64,000 bases of DNA, taken from Mucilaginibacter galii (GTDB taxonomy: Bacteria > Bacteroidota > Bacteroidia > Sphingobacteriales > Sphingobacteriaceae). The position numbers and the translations under genes were made by a program. Below, piece by piece: positions 8,599 through 16,645 of this stretch. The notes beneath the pieces were generated by a model. It was not told the DNA's origin. It searched no databases and worked only from the letters and a program-made list of their open reading frames with translations. How positions within the stretch are numbered: the stretch's first letter is position 1; the number at the start of each line of letters is the position of its first letter. The stretch lies in the NCBI RefSeq assembly GCF_014635825.1, contig NZ_BMDO01000010.1, positions 62,001-126,000 on the forward strand, written 5' to 3'.

Positions 8599-8994
8599 AT
8601 GGAAATTAAACGCAGCGGTTCGCAGCCGTCGGGCAAAGGCCCGGCAGAGTATTTCACAGGTTCGGTACGCATCGATCCATTAATCAGTCCGCCCGAGCCT
8701 TCGCGGGTGGCTATGGCTTTGGTAACATTTGAGCCTGGGGCACGTACCGCATGGCATACCCATCCCTTTGGGCAAACCTTAATTGTTACCGCCGGCTTTG
8801 GCTGGGTACAACACGAAGGCGAAGCAAGATCAGAAATAAGGCAGGGCGATGTGGTGTACTTTTTTCCGGGAGAAAAACACTGGCACGGCGCTACCGATAC
8901 CACGGCTATGAGCCACATTGCTATTCAGGAAAAGCTGGACGGATCGCCGGTAGATTGGATGGAACACGTAACCGATGAGCAATATAACGGCTAA
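8599..8994 (+). CDS. Small cupin, hydroxynitrile lyase-like (GtHNL type)
   Basis: A 131-residue single-domain cupin. It has all the metal ligands of the Mn-dependent cupin hydroxynitrile lyases from Granulicella and Acidobacterium at the same positions: His53, His55, Gln59 and His94. The pocket residues Ala40, Val42, His106 and Gln110 also correspond. Start '[15 protein letters not shown]' and end '[13 protein letters not shown]' match that family closely, as I recall its sequences. Related small cupins occur in many soil bacteria with no known cyanohydrin metabolism, so the physiological reaction may be different, for example detoxification of an aldehyde-derived compound. It appears to be a single-gene unit. 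Cytoplasmic. Confidence 0.78.
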   Translation: MEIKRSGSQPSGKGPAEYFTGSVRIDPLISPPEPSRVAMALVTFEPGARTAWHTHPFGQTLIVTAGFGWVQHEGEARSEIRQGDVVYFFPGEKHWHGATDTTAMSHIAIQEKLDGSPVDWMEHVTDEQYNG

Positions 8995-9115
8995 TATCGA
9001 CCGTACAATTTCTTAACTAATTAACTACTCACCAATCAACAACTTACTAATCCTAAAATGGCAGAAACATGACGTACTCTACCAGCTTAGTATACCTTTA
9101 GTATAAAACTTTGCT

Positions 9116-9123
9116 TATCTTTG
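9116..9123 (+). promoter_or_regulatory. Candidate -7 box of the isc cluster
   Basis: TATCTTTG matches the Bacteroidota TAnnTTTG box and lies 20 bases before the iscS ATG. The -33 element is weak. Confidence 0.6.
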
Positions 9124-9142
9124 TGTAGATAATAAAACGGAT

Positions 9143-10354
9143 ATGAATCTTCCTATATATTTAGATAACAATGCAACCACACCTATGGATCCACGGGTGC
9201 TGGAAGCCATGCTGCCTTACTTTACCCAAAAATTTGGTAATGCGGCCAGCCGCAACCACCATTTTGGATGGGTTGCTGAAGAAGGTGTGGATTATGCACG
9301 TGAGCAGGTGGCCAAATTAATTGGTGCCAGCGAAAAAGAAATTATCTTTACTTCGGGTGCTACTGAGTCTGACAACCTGGCTATTAAAGGGGTGTTCGAA
9401 ATGTATAAAGAGAAAGGTAATCATATTATCACCACCGTTACCGAGCACAAAGCTGTTTTAGACGCCTGCAAACACGTTGAAAAATTAGGTGGCAAGGTTA
9501 CTTACCTGCCTGTACAACGCGACGGCCTGGTTGACCTGGAAACATTGGAAGCAGCCATGACCAAAGAAACTATTTTAGTTTCGATTATGTATGGTAACAA
9601 TGAAATTGGCGTAGTACAACCCATCAAACAAATATCAGACATTGCCCATAAATATGGCGCTTTGTTCATGACTGATGCTGTGCAAGCGGTAGGTAAGATA
9701 TCGGTTGATGTTAATCGTGACGGTATTGACCTGTTAGCTTTATCGGCCCACAAAATGTACGGCCCTAAAGGTGTTGGCGCTTTATACGTTCGCCGTAAAG
9801 GACCACGTGTTAAAGTTACTGCACAAATGGACGGTGGCGGTCACGAGCGTGGTATGCGTTCGGGTACTTTAAACGTTCCGGGTATTGTTGGCTTAGGTAA
9901 AGCATGCGAGCTTTGCTACAACGAAATGGAAAGTGAAGCAGCACGTTTATCTGTAATGCGCGATAGATTGCAAGCTGAGTTAACCGTATTGGAAGAAAGT
10001 TATGTAAACGGTAATGTGGCTCACCGCTTACCGCACGTAGCTAACATCTCTTTCAAATATGTTGAAGGCGAAGGTTTAATGATGGCCATGAAGGATTTGG
10101 CGGTATCATCAGGTTCTGCTTGTACTTCTGCTTCGTTAGAGCCATCTTACGTTTTGAAGAGCTTAGGCTTGTCTGACGATCTGGCACACTCTTCTATCCG
10201 TTTTGGTTTAGGCCGCTTTACTACCGATGAGGAAGTAGATTACGCTATTGAAGTAACTAAAAAGGCCGTAACACACCTGCGCGAACTTTCTCCACTGTGG
10301 GAAATGTTTAAAGAAGGTGTTGACCTTGACTCTATTGAGTGGGCAGAACATTAA
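9143..10354 (+). CDS. iscS: Cysteine desulfurase IscS
   Basis: A 403-residue class V aminotransferase-fold PLP enzyme that takes sulfur from cysteine for Fe-S cluster assembly and other thiolated products. The N-terminal '[14 protein letters not shown]' and '[14 protein letters not shown]' are typical; the PLP lysine lies in '[17 protein letters not shown]', and the sulfur-carrying cysteine is in the IscS-type loop '[18 protein letters not shown]'. The C-terminal '[13 protein letters not shown]' is also standard for group I (IscS) rather than SufS. It heads the iscS-iscU-iscA set. There is no iscR, hscBA or fdx in the cluster. Confidence 0.96.
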   Translation: MNLPIYLDNNATTPMDPRVLEAMLPYFTQKFGNAASRNHHFGWVAEEGVDYAREQVAKLIGASEKEIIFTSGATESDNLAIKGVFEMYKEKGNHIITTVTEHKAVLDACKHVEKLGGKVTYLPVQRDGLVDLETLEAAMTKETILVSIMYGNNEIGVVQPIKQISDIAHKYGALFMTDAVQAVGKISVDVNRDGIDLLALSAHKMYGPKGVGALYVRRKGPRVKVTAQMDGGGHERGMRSGTLNVPGIVGLGKACELCYNEMESEAARLSVMRDRLQAELTVLEESYVNGNVAHRLPHVANISFKYVEGEGLMMAMKDLAVSSGSACTSASLEPSYVLKSLGLSDDLAHSSIRFGLGRFTTDEEVDYAIEVTKKAVTHLRELSPLWEMFKEGVDLDSIEWAEH

Positions 10355-10358
10355 AAAA

Positions 10359-10469
10359 TATCGAATTTCGGATGTTCAATTTCGAATTTGAAACTGGCAC
10401 TCGATTTGAGCGAAACTATATAAATTCACAAACAACAATTTCGAAATTGAACGTTCGAAATTCGAAATA
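10359..10469. repeat. Inverted repeat between iscS and iscU
   Basis: The arm at 10359-10386 (begins TATCGAATTTCGGATGTTCA) pairs imperfectly with 10439-10469 (ends TTCGAAATTCGAAATA). The stem is long and AT-rich with a spacer of about 52 bases, and it ends just before the iscU start, so it could lower or tune translation of iscU relative to iscS. Confidence 0.8.
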
Positions 10470-10479
10470 AAAAAAGATT

Positions 10480-10893
10480 ATGGCTTATTCAGATAAAGTA
10501 ATTGACCATTACACCAACCCGCGCAACGTGGGTACTTTAGATAAAAGCAGCCACAAAGTGGGTACCGGCCTGGTTGGTGCTCCTGAGTGCGGCGATGTTA
10601 TGCGTTTACAAATTGAGGTAGATGATAATAACGTGATCACCGATGCTAAGTTTAAAACTTTTGGCTGCGGCTCGGCCATTGCTTCTTCATCTTTAGCTAC
10701 CGAGTGGTTAAAAGGTAAAAGCATTGATGATGCTATGGCTATTGACAATATGGACATTGTGGAAGAACTGGCTTTACCACCGGTAAAAATTCACTGCTCT
10801 GTATTGGCCGAAGATGCCATCAAAGCTGCCATTAATGATTACCGTGTAAAAAACGGCATGGCTCCTATTGAGCTTGAAAAATCACACCATTAA
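10480..10893 (+). CDS. iscU: Fe-S cluster scaffold protein IscU
   Basis: A 137-residue scaffold on which new [2Fe-2S] and [4Fe-4S] clusters are built. The three cluster cysteines are in place: 'GAPECGDVMRLQI', 'FKTFGCGSAIASSS' and 'VKIHCSVLAEDAIK'. The Hsc-chaperone recognition motif LPPVK is present (ALPPVKIHC), even though no hscA or hscB gene is nearby. The start 'MAYSDKVIDHYTNPRNVG' is the standard IscU opening. Length fits IscU rather than the longer NifU. Confidence 0.96.
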   Translation: MAYSDKVIDHYTNPRNVGTLDKSSHKVGTGLVGAPECGDVMRLQIEVDDNNVITDAKFKTFGCGSAIASSSLATEWLKGKSIDDAMAIDNMDIVEELALPPVKIHCSVLAEDAIKAAINDYRVKNGMAPIELEKSHH

Positions 10894-10897
10894 TAAG

Positions 10898-10972
10898 AAG
10901 AGTACAGAGTCAAGATTATAGAATCCAGATTTAAACTTTGGTTTTCGTCTTGACTCCTGACTCTGTACTCTT
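10898..10972. repeat. Inverted repeat between iscU and the A-type carrier gene
   Basis: AAGAGTACAGAGTCAAGA (10898-10915) pairs with the segment ending TGACTCTGTACTCTT (to 10972), which itself contains a partly duplicated TGACTC. It lies inside the isc operon, like the unrelated repeat between iscS and iscU. Confidence 0.8.
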
Positions 10973-10989
10973 GACTCTACCCCACTACT

Positions 10990-11316
10990 ATGGTTACCAT
11001 AACAGATAAAGCTAAATCGAAAATAGATCACCTGATGCAGGATGCCAGTTTGGATGCCTCGTATTTTTTACGGGTCTCTGTTCAAGGAGGCGGCTGTTCG
11101 GGTTTATCTTACAACATGGATTTTGATAACGAGGAGAAAAAGGGCGACCAGTTCTTCGAAGATAAAGGCTTGCGCATTGCGCTGGATATGAAATCATTTT
11201 TATATCTGGCCGGTACGGAACTTGACTTTTCGGATGGTTTGAATGGTAAAGGTTTTAACTTTATTAACCCTAATGCCAGCCGCACCTGCGGTTGTGGCGA
11301 AAGTTTCTCGGTATAA
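10990..11316 (+). CDS. iscA: A-type Fe-S carrier protein (IscA/SufA/ErpA family)
   Basis: A 108-residue HesB/IscA-fold protein that carries assembled Fe-S clusters to target enzymes. The three conserved cysteines are visible: 'QGGGCSGLSYNMDF' and the C-terminal 'ASRTCGCGESFSV'. Its place as third gene after iscS and iscU supports the IscA name; sequence alone cannot separate IscA, SufA and ErpA with certainty. A clear terminator follows, so the isc transcript ends here. Confidence 0.9.
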   Translation: MVTITDKAKSKIDHLMQDASLDASYFLRVSVQGGGCSGLSYNMDFDNEEKKGDQFFEDKGLRIALDMKSFLYLAGTELDFSDGLNGKGFNFINPNASRTCGCGESFSV

Positions 11317-11331
11317 CGATACAGAATTAAT

Positions 11332-11362
11332 AAAAGGGCGCTTATTTTAAGTGCCCTTTTTT
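11332..11362 (+). terminator. Rho-independent terminator of the isc operon
   Basis: The 13-bp stem AAAAGGGCGCTTA / TAAGTGCCCTTTT (one G-U pair) runs on into further T's, 16 bases after the iscA stop. Confidence 0.92.
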
Positions 11363-11498
11363 AGTTTTGTTAGTTTTTAAGCACCCATAAACAGAGCGAA
11401 TAGCGTTAAATAAATTTCCTAAACTGTTCAATTTCGCTTTGATATGTTCTTTAAAAAATAAATATCTAACTAATAATATTAGCACAATTATTTTTCGT

Positions 11499-11506
11499 TA
11501 ATTTTG
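11499..11506 (+). promoter_or_regulatory. -7 box placed almost on the start codon of the DnaQ/GIY-YIG gene
   Basis: TAATTTTG matches TAnnTTTG and ends 7 bases before the ATG at 11514. Transcription would start within a few bases of the start codon, so the mRNA would have almost no leader. A TTAG about 17 bases upstream (11479-11482) could serve as a weak -33. Confidence 0.5.
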
Positions 11507-11513
11507 AGGTACG

Positions 11514-12896
11514 ATGTATGCGATTGTTGATATTGAGACCACGGGTGGGCATGCCAGCGCTAACGGTATAACCGAGATAGCCATTTGTATTCATAACGGC
11601 AACAAAGTTGTTCAGCGTTATGAAACCTTAATTAATCCAGGTAAAGATATACCGGTTTACATACAGGCCTTAACCGGCATTAGTAACGAAATGGTGCAGC
11701 AGGCGCCTACCTTTAAGCAGGTGGCGTACGATATTTATCAACTCCTGCATGGTCACGTTTTTGTGGCCCACAACGTTAACTTTGACCATTCTTTTGTGAA
11801 ATACCACCTGGCCGCTGCCGGGTATAATCTGGAGTGCAACAAGCTTTGTACGGTGCGGTTAAGCCGTAAAATATTGCCTGGCATGGCTTCCTACAGCTTG
11901 GGTAAACTTTGCCGGCAGTTAAGTATAGGTAATTCGGCCCGCCACCGTGCGGCCGGTGACGCCGACGCTACCGCCGAACTTTTCACATTACTACTTAATA
12001 GCGATAATGAAAATCACATTACCGAGGCGTTAAAACAGCGCTCAAAAGAAAAAGTACTTCCACCCAATTTACACCGTAAGTTTATTGATAAGCTACCTTC
12101 TACCCCAGGCGTTTACTACTTCCACGATAACAAGGGTAAGGTAGTCTATGTAGGTAAAGCTGTTAACATACGTAAACGGGTAGACAGCCACTTTAGCGGT
12201 AACAATTCCGGTGCGCAACGGCAGGAGTTTATGCGTCATATTCACCAGGTAAGCTACCAGGAATGCGGTACCGAACTTATGGCTTTGCTAACCGAGGCGG
12301 TAGAAATAAAACGACTGTGGCCTAAATTTAACCGTTCGCAAAAGAAGCTTGAGTTTAACTTTGGTCTATATACTTACGAAGATCAGCGTGGATATATACG
12401 TATTGCGGTAGATAAACGCCGCAAGTACTCCACCCCTGTTCACACTTGCAGTTCGTTGATTGAAGGCAGGAACCTGCTTGCCCGCATGATGGACACCTAC
12501 AACCTGTGCCCTAAGCTGTGCTTTATCCAAATTAACAACGATACCTGCACCAGCACCAATGCCGATAAATGTGCCTGCACCGGCCACGAACCAGCAGATG
12601 ACTATAATCAAAAAGTTAACCAGGCCATTGAAGGTTTAAAGCAAGCCCTGCCCACCTTTGCCATCCGCGATGAAGGCCGTAAGGATGATGAACACAGCTG
12701 TATACTCATTGAAGAAGGCCGCTTGTATGGAATGGGTTATGTATCGCACTACTTTGAAGCTAATAGCATTTCCCAACTTAAAAACTACCTGACTCCTTAC
12801 CCCGGCAATGACTATATGCACAACATGATCATAAGCCACGCCGAACGCTACCCTTGGAAAAAGGTGGATTTTGGTGTAATGCGCGAATTGGCTTAG
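11514..12896 (+). CDS. DEDDh exonuclease fused to a UvrC/Cho-like GIY-YIG nuclease
   Basis: A 460-residue fusion protein. Residues 1-165 are a DnaQ-type 3'-5' exonuclease with the full catalytic set: Asp6 and Glu8 (IVDIETTGG), Asp91 (HNVNFDHSF), His144 and Asp149 (RHRAAGDADA). Residues 195-285 are a GIY-YIG endonuclease related to UvrC and Cho (PGVYYFHD, VVYVGKAVNIRKRVDSHF, catalytic-type Glu in LLTEAVEIKRLWPKFNR). The remainder is a cysteine-containing domain of unknown function (CPKLCFIQ, NADKCACTG). Similar fusions are annotated in Actinobacteria and Bacteroidota as epsilon-subunit-like proteins and are thought to act in DNA repair. It is probably not the replicative proofreader. Standalone gene with its own promoter. 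Confidence 0.88.
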   Translation: MYAIVDIETTGGHASANGITEIAICIHNGNKVVQRYETLINPGKDIPVYIQALTGISNEMVQQAPTFKQVAYDIYQLLHGHVFVAHNVNFDHSFVKYHLAAAGYNLECNKLCTVRLSRKILPGMASYSLGKLCRQLSIGNSARHRAAGDADATAELFTLLLNSDNENHITEALKQRSKEKVLPPNLHRKFIDKLPSTPGVYYFHDNKGKVVYVGKAVNIRKRVDSHFSGNNSGAQRQEFMRHIHQVSYQECGTELMALLTEAVEIKRLWPKFNRSQKKLEFNFGLYTYEDQRGYIRIAVDKRRKYSTPVHTCSSLIEGRNLLARMMDTYNLCPKLCFIQINNDTCTSTNADKCACTGHEPADDYNQKVNQAIEGLKQALPTFAIRDEGRKDDEHSCILIEEGRLYGMGYVSHYFEANSISQLKNYLTPYPGNDYMHNMIISHAERYPWKKVDFGVMRELA

Positions 12897-13286
12897 TCTG
12901 TTGTCGGTTAAGGTGAATACCGAAGCGGATTACTTGTTTCGAACCAATAGCTTTTTTCCTACTTATAGACTAATAGACTTACGGACTTCCTAACTCCAAA
13001 CGCGTTAAAGATAGCAGTGGAAAGCCCGGAATGCAGCGTAGCGGAATGAGAACTTGTAACGGATAGCCTGGGCCGAAGGCAACGCCCAAATCATTCATTC
13101 ATCTTTTGTTAATTACCCCCTTTTAAATAACCACAGCAAATGCGCGTACAAGGTCTTATACAAGCATTACTTATATTTCCTTTTTTAAACTACTACTCAT
13201 TATTTTAAACTCTTTCTTAAATAACCGCACACAAATTTCTATCCGACGGGTTATTCATAAAAATTTACCGAAAACTTAAATACGTT
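12897..13286. other. 390-base gap; contains a GC-rich structured segment
   Basis: No protein gene is seen. Positions 13006-13087 stand out from the AT-rich surroundings as GC-rich with possible pairing: GCCCGG (13024-13029) against CCTGGGC (13068-13074), and GGGC (13071-13074) against GCCC (13084-13087). The wording (AGCAGTGGAAAGCCCGGA, GGCCGAAGGCAACGCCC) resembles a motif I have the impression recurs in other Sphingobacteriaceae gaps, so a dispersed element or small structured RNA is possible. The rest (13088-13286) is AT-rich leader for the next gene. Confidence 0.45.
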
Positions 13287-13823
13287 ATGGATAGCATTAA
13301 TCAACAGCAGCCGGAAGAAAACATGAAAAATCTTTCGGGCGAAGAAGCAAAAGCAAAAGTGAAAGAACTGGTAGACAGTGCTTCGAGCTGCTTTTTCTGT
13401 TCAAATATTAAAACCGGAATTCCTTTTTCTACACGTCCTATGGCGGTACAAAAGTATGACGAGGAAGGTAACTTTTGGTTCCTGAGTTCTGACGATAGCC
13501 ATAAAAATGAAGAAATATCGCACGATCCGTTTGTACATTTATTATTTCAAGGCTCGGCTCATTCTGATTTCTTAAATGTTTACGGTATCGCCGAAATAAG
13601 CAAGGATAAAGAAAAGATCAAAGAACTTTGGCAGCCCATCCTTAAAACATGGTTTACCGAAGGTGAAGATGATCCGCGTATTACCGTAATTAAAGTAGAA
13701 CCAACCGAAGGCTATTACTGGGATAATAAACACGGTAACGCCGTTGCTTTTGTAAAAATGGCAATAGGTGCTGCATTGGGTAAAACACTCGACGATTCTA
13801 TTGAAGGAAAGCTTGATATTTAA
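13287..13823 (+). CDS. Pyridoxamine 5'-phosphate oxidase-fold stress protein (GSP26-like)
   Basis: A 178-residue split-barrel flavin-binding protein of the Pyridox_oxase_2 group, like Bacillus general stress protein 26. Typical blocks are 'FSTRPMAVQKYDEEGNFWFLSSDDSHKNEEI', 'LLFQGSAHSDFLNVYGIAEI' and the later 'LWQPILKTWFTEGEDDPRITVIKVEPTEGYYWD'. These proteins bind FMN or F420-like cofactors; the reaction is unknown, and involvement in general stress is inferred from relatives. ATG at 13287 is used here, but Met13 (13323) would give a more typical N-terminus. A terminator follows. Confidence 0.87.
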   Translation: MDSINQQQPEENMKNLSGEEAKAKVKELVDSASSCFFCSNIKTGIPFSTRPMAVQKYDEEGNFWFLSSDDSHKNEEISHDPFVHLLFQGSAHSDFLNVYGIAEISKDKEKIKELWQPILKTWFTEGEDDPRITVIKVEPTEGYYWDNKHGNAVAFVKMAIGAALGKTLDDSIEGKLDI

Positions 13824-13844
13824 TTATCGCTTTTACTAATTGAA

Positions 13845-13880
13845 CAAGAAAGCCCCTGAGTAATTTCAGGGGCTTTCTTG
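13845..13880. terminator. Bidirectional terminator between convergent genes
   Basis: A perfect 15-bp stem CAAGAAAGCCCCTGA / TCAGGGGCTTTCTTG with a 6-base loop. It lies just after the stress-protein stop and just before the S9 peptidase stop on the other strand. Confidence 0.9.
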
Positions 13881-13886
13881 TTGAAA

Positions 13887-15866
13887 TTACTTTTTCAGGT
13901 ATTTATCAAACCAATCTATATAGCGCTTCATGCGGTCTACCTGGTAAGTAGGCACGCTGATGCCGTGAAACTGGTTGGGGTATATAATAAGTTCGGTTGG
14001 TATGTTCTGCGTACGCAGTGCCTGGTACATTTGCTCGCTGCCTGCGCTGGGCACATTAAAATCACGCTGGCCTACCATAAACATGGTTGGCGTTTTAATG
14101 CGGTCGGCATGCAAAAAAGGGTATGATAGCTTTAGGTACTTATCTACGTTTTTCCAAGGCAGGCCCAGCTCGTTCTCGTATTGTAAAATATATTGGTCTA
14201 TACCATACATACCCAATAACGAAGCCGTACCAGCACCACTGGCTGCGGCCTTGAAGCGTGTGGTAGTGGCTATGGTATAATCAGTCAGGATACCGCCGTA
14301 ACTCCAGCCACCTATACCCAGGCGGTTAGGGTCGGCTATTTTTTGCTTCACCAGTTCGTCAACCGTACCCAAAATATCTAACACTTCCTTGTTACCCCAA
14401 TCGGCTGATATACCTTTGGTATATTCAATACCGCGGCCTAAACTTCCACGGTAGTTAATACTTACTACGGCATACCCTGCACCGGCCAGCGTTTGCTGTA
14501 TAAGTGCAAAGCTGTAATCGTCTTGCGAGGTTGGGCCGCCATGTATAAAAGCAATCAGGGGTAAGTTTTTACGCTTGGCACTATCGGGCAAATACAAAAC
14601 ACTTGATACCTTATTGCCGTCCTTGCTTACTGCCTCAAAGCCTTCCACATGAGCCTGTTTAACGGTACTTAACCAATTCTTTTGATGAAACGTAATTTGC
14701 CTTAATTGGTTATTCTCAAGGGCAAACAGTTCTGGTGGCAATGCCGGGTTACTTACCCGTAGCACCCAACTGTTATCGCCGTAAGTTTCTACATCGCTGA
14801 TGCTGTATTTACCTTTGCTAACAGTCGTTATTTGTTTGCTCGCTAAGTCGTACTGTGCGAGGTAGGCCAGCCTGTCGTCCATTACCACGAAATTGATCTT
14901 TTGGCTGTCTTTACTCCACACAGCATTGCTGGCGGGCCGGTCAAGTTGCTGGGTGAGCAATGCATTGTTTTTACCGTCGGCATCCATCAGGCACAAAACA
15001 CTATGGTCGTACATAATGTAATTGGCGTTGCTGGTGCTGCGCAGGTAGCTAATATACTTACCGTCGGGGCTCCAGTGTGGCTGGCGTTCGGTACCTGTCC
15101 AGGTGGTTAACTGCCTCATGGCAGCGCCGGATTTGGCATCTATCACATAAATATCGTCGTTAGCATTGTAATCGGGGTCGGCTGTGCGGTTAGTTACAAA
15201 TACAATTTGTTTACCATCTGGGCTCCACTCGGGCGCCTCCTCATCTTTATTGCCACGGGTAAGGGTATCCAGCTTTTGCTTTTCAACATCATACAGGTAT
15301 AAATGCGTGTGCAGGTTGTTGTTTAGATAGCCTTGCCCATCTTGTTTGAAATGATAGCGATCTATACGGATGGGGTCTGGTGTTTTGGGTGGTTCTTTGC
15401 CTTTGTTTTCAGGATCTTCTATGGCCAAAACTAATTTCTTTCCATTGGGGCTCCACGCAAATGTGCCTAAACTGCCTTTAATGTTAGTTAACTTTTTGCC
15501 CTCCCCACCCCTGCGGTCCAATAACCAAACTTGGGCGCCGTTCTTTGAATCGCGCGATGACAGGAACGCCAGGTATTTGCCATCAGGGCTCCACCGGGGC
15601 GATGATGCGGCCTCGTCGCCATGAGTTAGCTGTACTGCTTCTTTGCCATCCCAGCTTTGCATCCACAAATGTGAAGTGCGCTTATTTTTAGCCGTATCTA
15701 CATCGCTCATGCTGTAGGCTATCCATTTGCCTTCGGGCGCCACCTGCGGATCGCTAAGTGTTGAGATACGGTAAGCGTCTGCAGGTTTAACGGGCTGCTT
15801 AGCCTGGGCCAGCACGTTGCCAGCGAACACACCTGTTGATAAAAGCAGTAGTAAAGTTGTTTTCAT
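13887..15866 (-). CDS. Exported S9 family prolyl oligopeptidase-type peptidase
   Basis: A 659-residue serine peptidase. The N-terminal signal peptide (MKTTLLLLLSTGVFAGNVLAQ) indicates export to the periplasm. Residues 35-390 form a beta-propeller of WD40-like PD40 repeats (APEGKWIAYSMSD, SPRWSPDGKYLAFLSS, APEWSPDGKQIVFVTN). Residues 400-659 are the alpha/beta hydrolase domain with Ser522 in GGWSYGG, Asp602 in GQRDFNVP and His634 in NQFHG, a complete catalytic triad. It resembles acylaminoacyl-peptidase and dipeptidyl-peptidase 5 type enzymes that release amino acids or dipeptides from short peptides. It is a single-gene unit. Confidence 0.93.
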   Translation of the reverse strand: MKTTLLLLLSTGVFAGNVLAQAKQPVKPADAYRISTLSDPQVAPEGKWIAYSMSDVDTAKNKRTSHLWMQSWDGKEAVQLTHGDEAASSPRWSPDGKYLAFLSSRDSKNGAQVWLLDRRGGEGKKLTNIKGSLGTFAWSPNGKKLVLAIEDPENKGKEPPKTPDPIRIDRYHFKQDGQGYLNNNLHTHLYLYDVEKQKLDTLTRGNKDEEAPEWSPDGKQIVFVTNRTADPDYNANDDIYVIDAKSGAAMRQLTTWTGTERQPHWSPDGKYISYLRSTSNANYIMYDHSVLCLMDADGKNNALLTQQLDRPASNAVWSKDSQKINFVVMDDRLAYLAQYDLASKQITTVSKGKYSISDVETYGDNSWVLRVSNPALPPELFALENNQLRQITFHQKNWLSTVKQAHVEGFEAVSKDGNKVSSVLYLPDSAKRKNLPLIAFIHGGPTSQDDYSFALIQQTLAGAGYAVVSINYRGSLGRGIEYTKGISADWGNKEVLDILGTVDELVKQKIADPNRLGIGGWSYGGILTDYTIATTTRFKAAASGAGTASLLGMYGIDQYILQYENELGLPWKNVDKYLKLSYPFLHADRIKTPTMFMVGQRDFNVPSAGSEQMYQALRTQNIPTELIIYPNQFHGISVPTYQVDRMKRYIDWFDKYLKK

Positions 15867-15943
15867 TTAAAGAAGATATATTGCTGTTATTCGCTGTAAT
15901 ATCCGAAAAATATTTTAACATTTACAGCGTTTAGTCAGCAGTC

Positions 15944-16645
15944 ATGAAACACATTGTAAACAAGCATCCCTTAGCTATACGCTGGTTTCACTGGCTAAAC
16001 TTTCCGTTGCTGGCCATCATGATCTGGAGCGGCTTGCTCATTTACTGGGCTTACGATCCTTATGCCATCAAACTGTTCGGTCATACCGTTTTTAAGTTCT
16101 TCCCCGAATGGTTTTATCAAAAATATCACATTAAACGCCGGTTAGCCGAAGGTATGGCATTTCACTTTGTGTTTATGTGGCTGTTTGCCGTTAACGGATT
16201 GCTGTACGTTTTGTACACGTTGTTCTCGGGCGAATGGCGCTACCTGCTCCCTAAAAAAAGTTCCTGGCGCGAAGCCTGGCTGGTTTTGCTGCACGATTTG
16301 CACCTGCGCAAAACCGCACCTCCTCAAAATAAGTACAATGCCGCCCAGCGTATTGCCTACTCGGCTGTAATTGTAATGGGTTTAGGTTCGCTGCTTACAG
16401 GATTGGCAATTTATAAACCTGTGCAGTTGTACTGGCTGGTGTTTGTTTGCGGCGGCTATAAAACTGCCCGGGTAATTCATTTTGCGCTTACCATTGGGTA
16501 TTGCCTGTTTTTTGTGATCCATATTATTCAAGTAATACTGGCCGGTTGGCAGAATTTCATCAGCATGATTAGGGGATTTGAGGTAGCGGATACCGACACC
16601 GCCAAAATAATTGTAAAAAGGACCGACGATGAACGAACTACCTGA
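15944..16645 (+). CDS. Membrane cytochrome b subunit (b-type haem, thiosulfate reductase/hydrogenase-like)
   Basis: A 233-residue integral membrane protein with four to five hydrophobic segments (LNFPLLAIMIWSGLLIYWAY, AFHFVFMWLFAVNGLLYVLY, IAYSAVIVMGLGSLLTGLAI, IHFALTIGYCLFFVIHIIQ). Histidines that could ligate two haems occur at 'HWLNFPLL', 'MAFHFVFMW' and 'VIHFALTI...FFVIHIIQ', as in the cytochrome b561 / Ni-Fe hydrogenase cytochrome b family. It overlaps the molybdopterin enzyme gene by 17 bases, so the two are translated together; it probably passes electrons between the quinone pool and that enzyme. Confidence 0.87.
   Translation: MKHIVNKHPLAIRWFHWLNFPLLAIMIWSGLLIYWAYDPYAIKLFGHTVFKFFPEWFYQKYHIKRRLAEGMAFHFVFMWLFAVNGLLYVLYTLFSGEWRYLLPKKSSWREAWLVLLHDLHLRKTAPPQNKYNAAQRIAYSAVIVMGLGSLLTGLAIYKPVQLYWLVFVCGGYKTARVIHFALTIGYCLFFVIHIIQVILAGWQNFISMIRGFEVADTDTAKIIVKRTDDERTT

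Noticed and set aside
11514..12896. DNA polymerase III epsilon subunit (dnaQ)
   Set aside because: The fused GIY-YIG nuclease and the cysteine-containing C-terminal domain point to a repair-type nuclease, not the replicative proofreader.
13006..13087. tRNA or tmRNA gene
   Set aside because: No T-loop (GTTCRANNC), acceptor stem or CCA-type end could be found.
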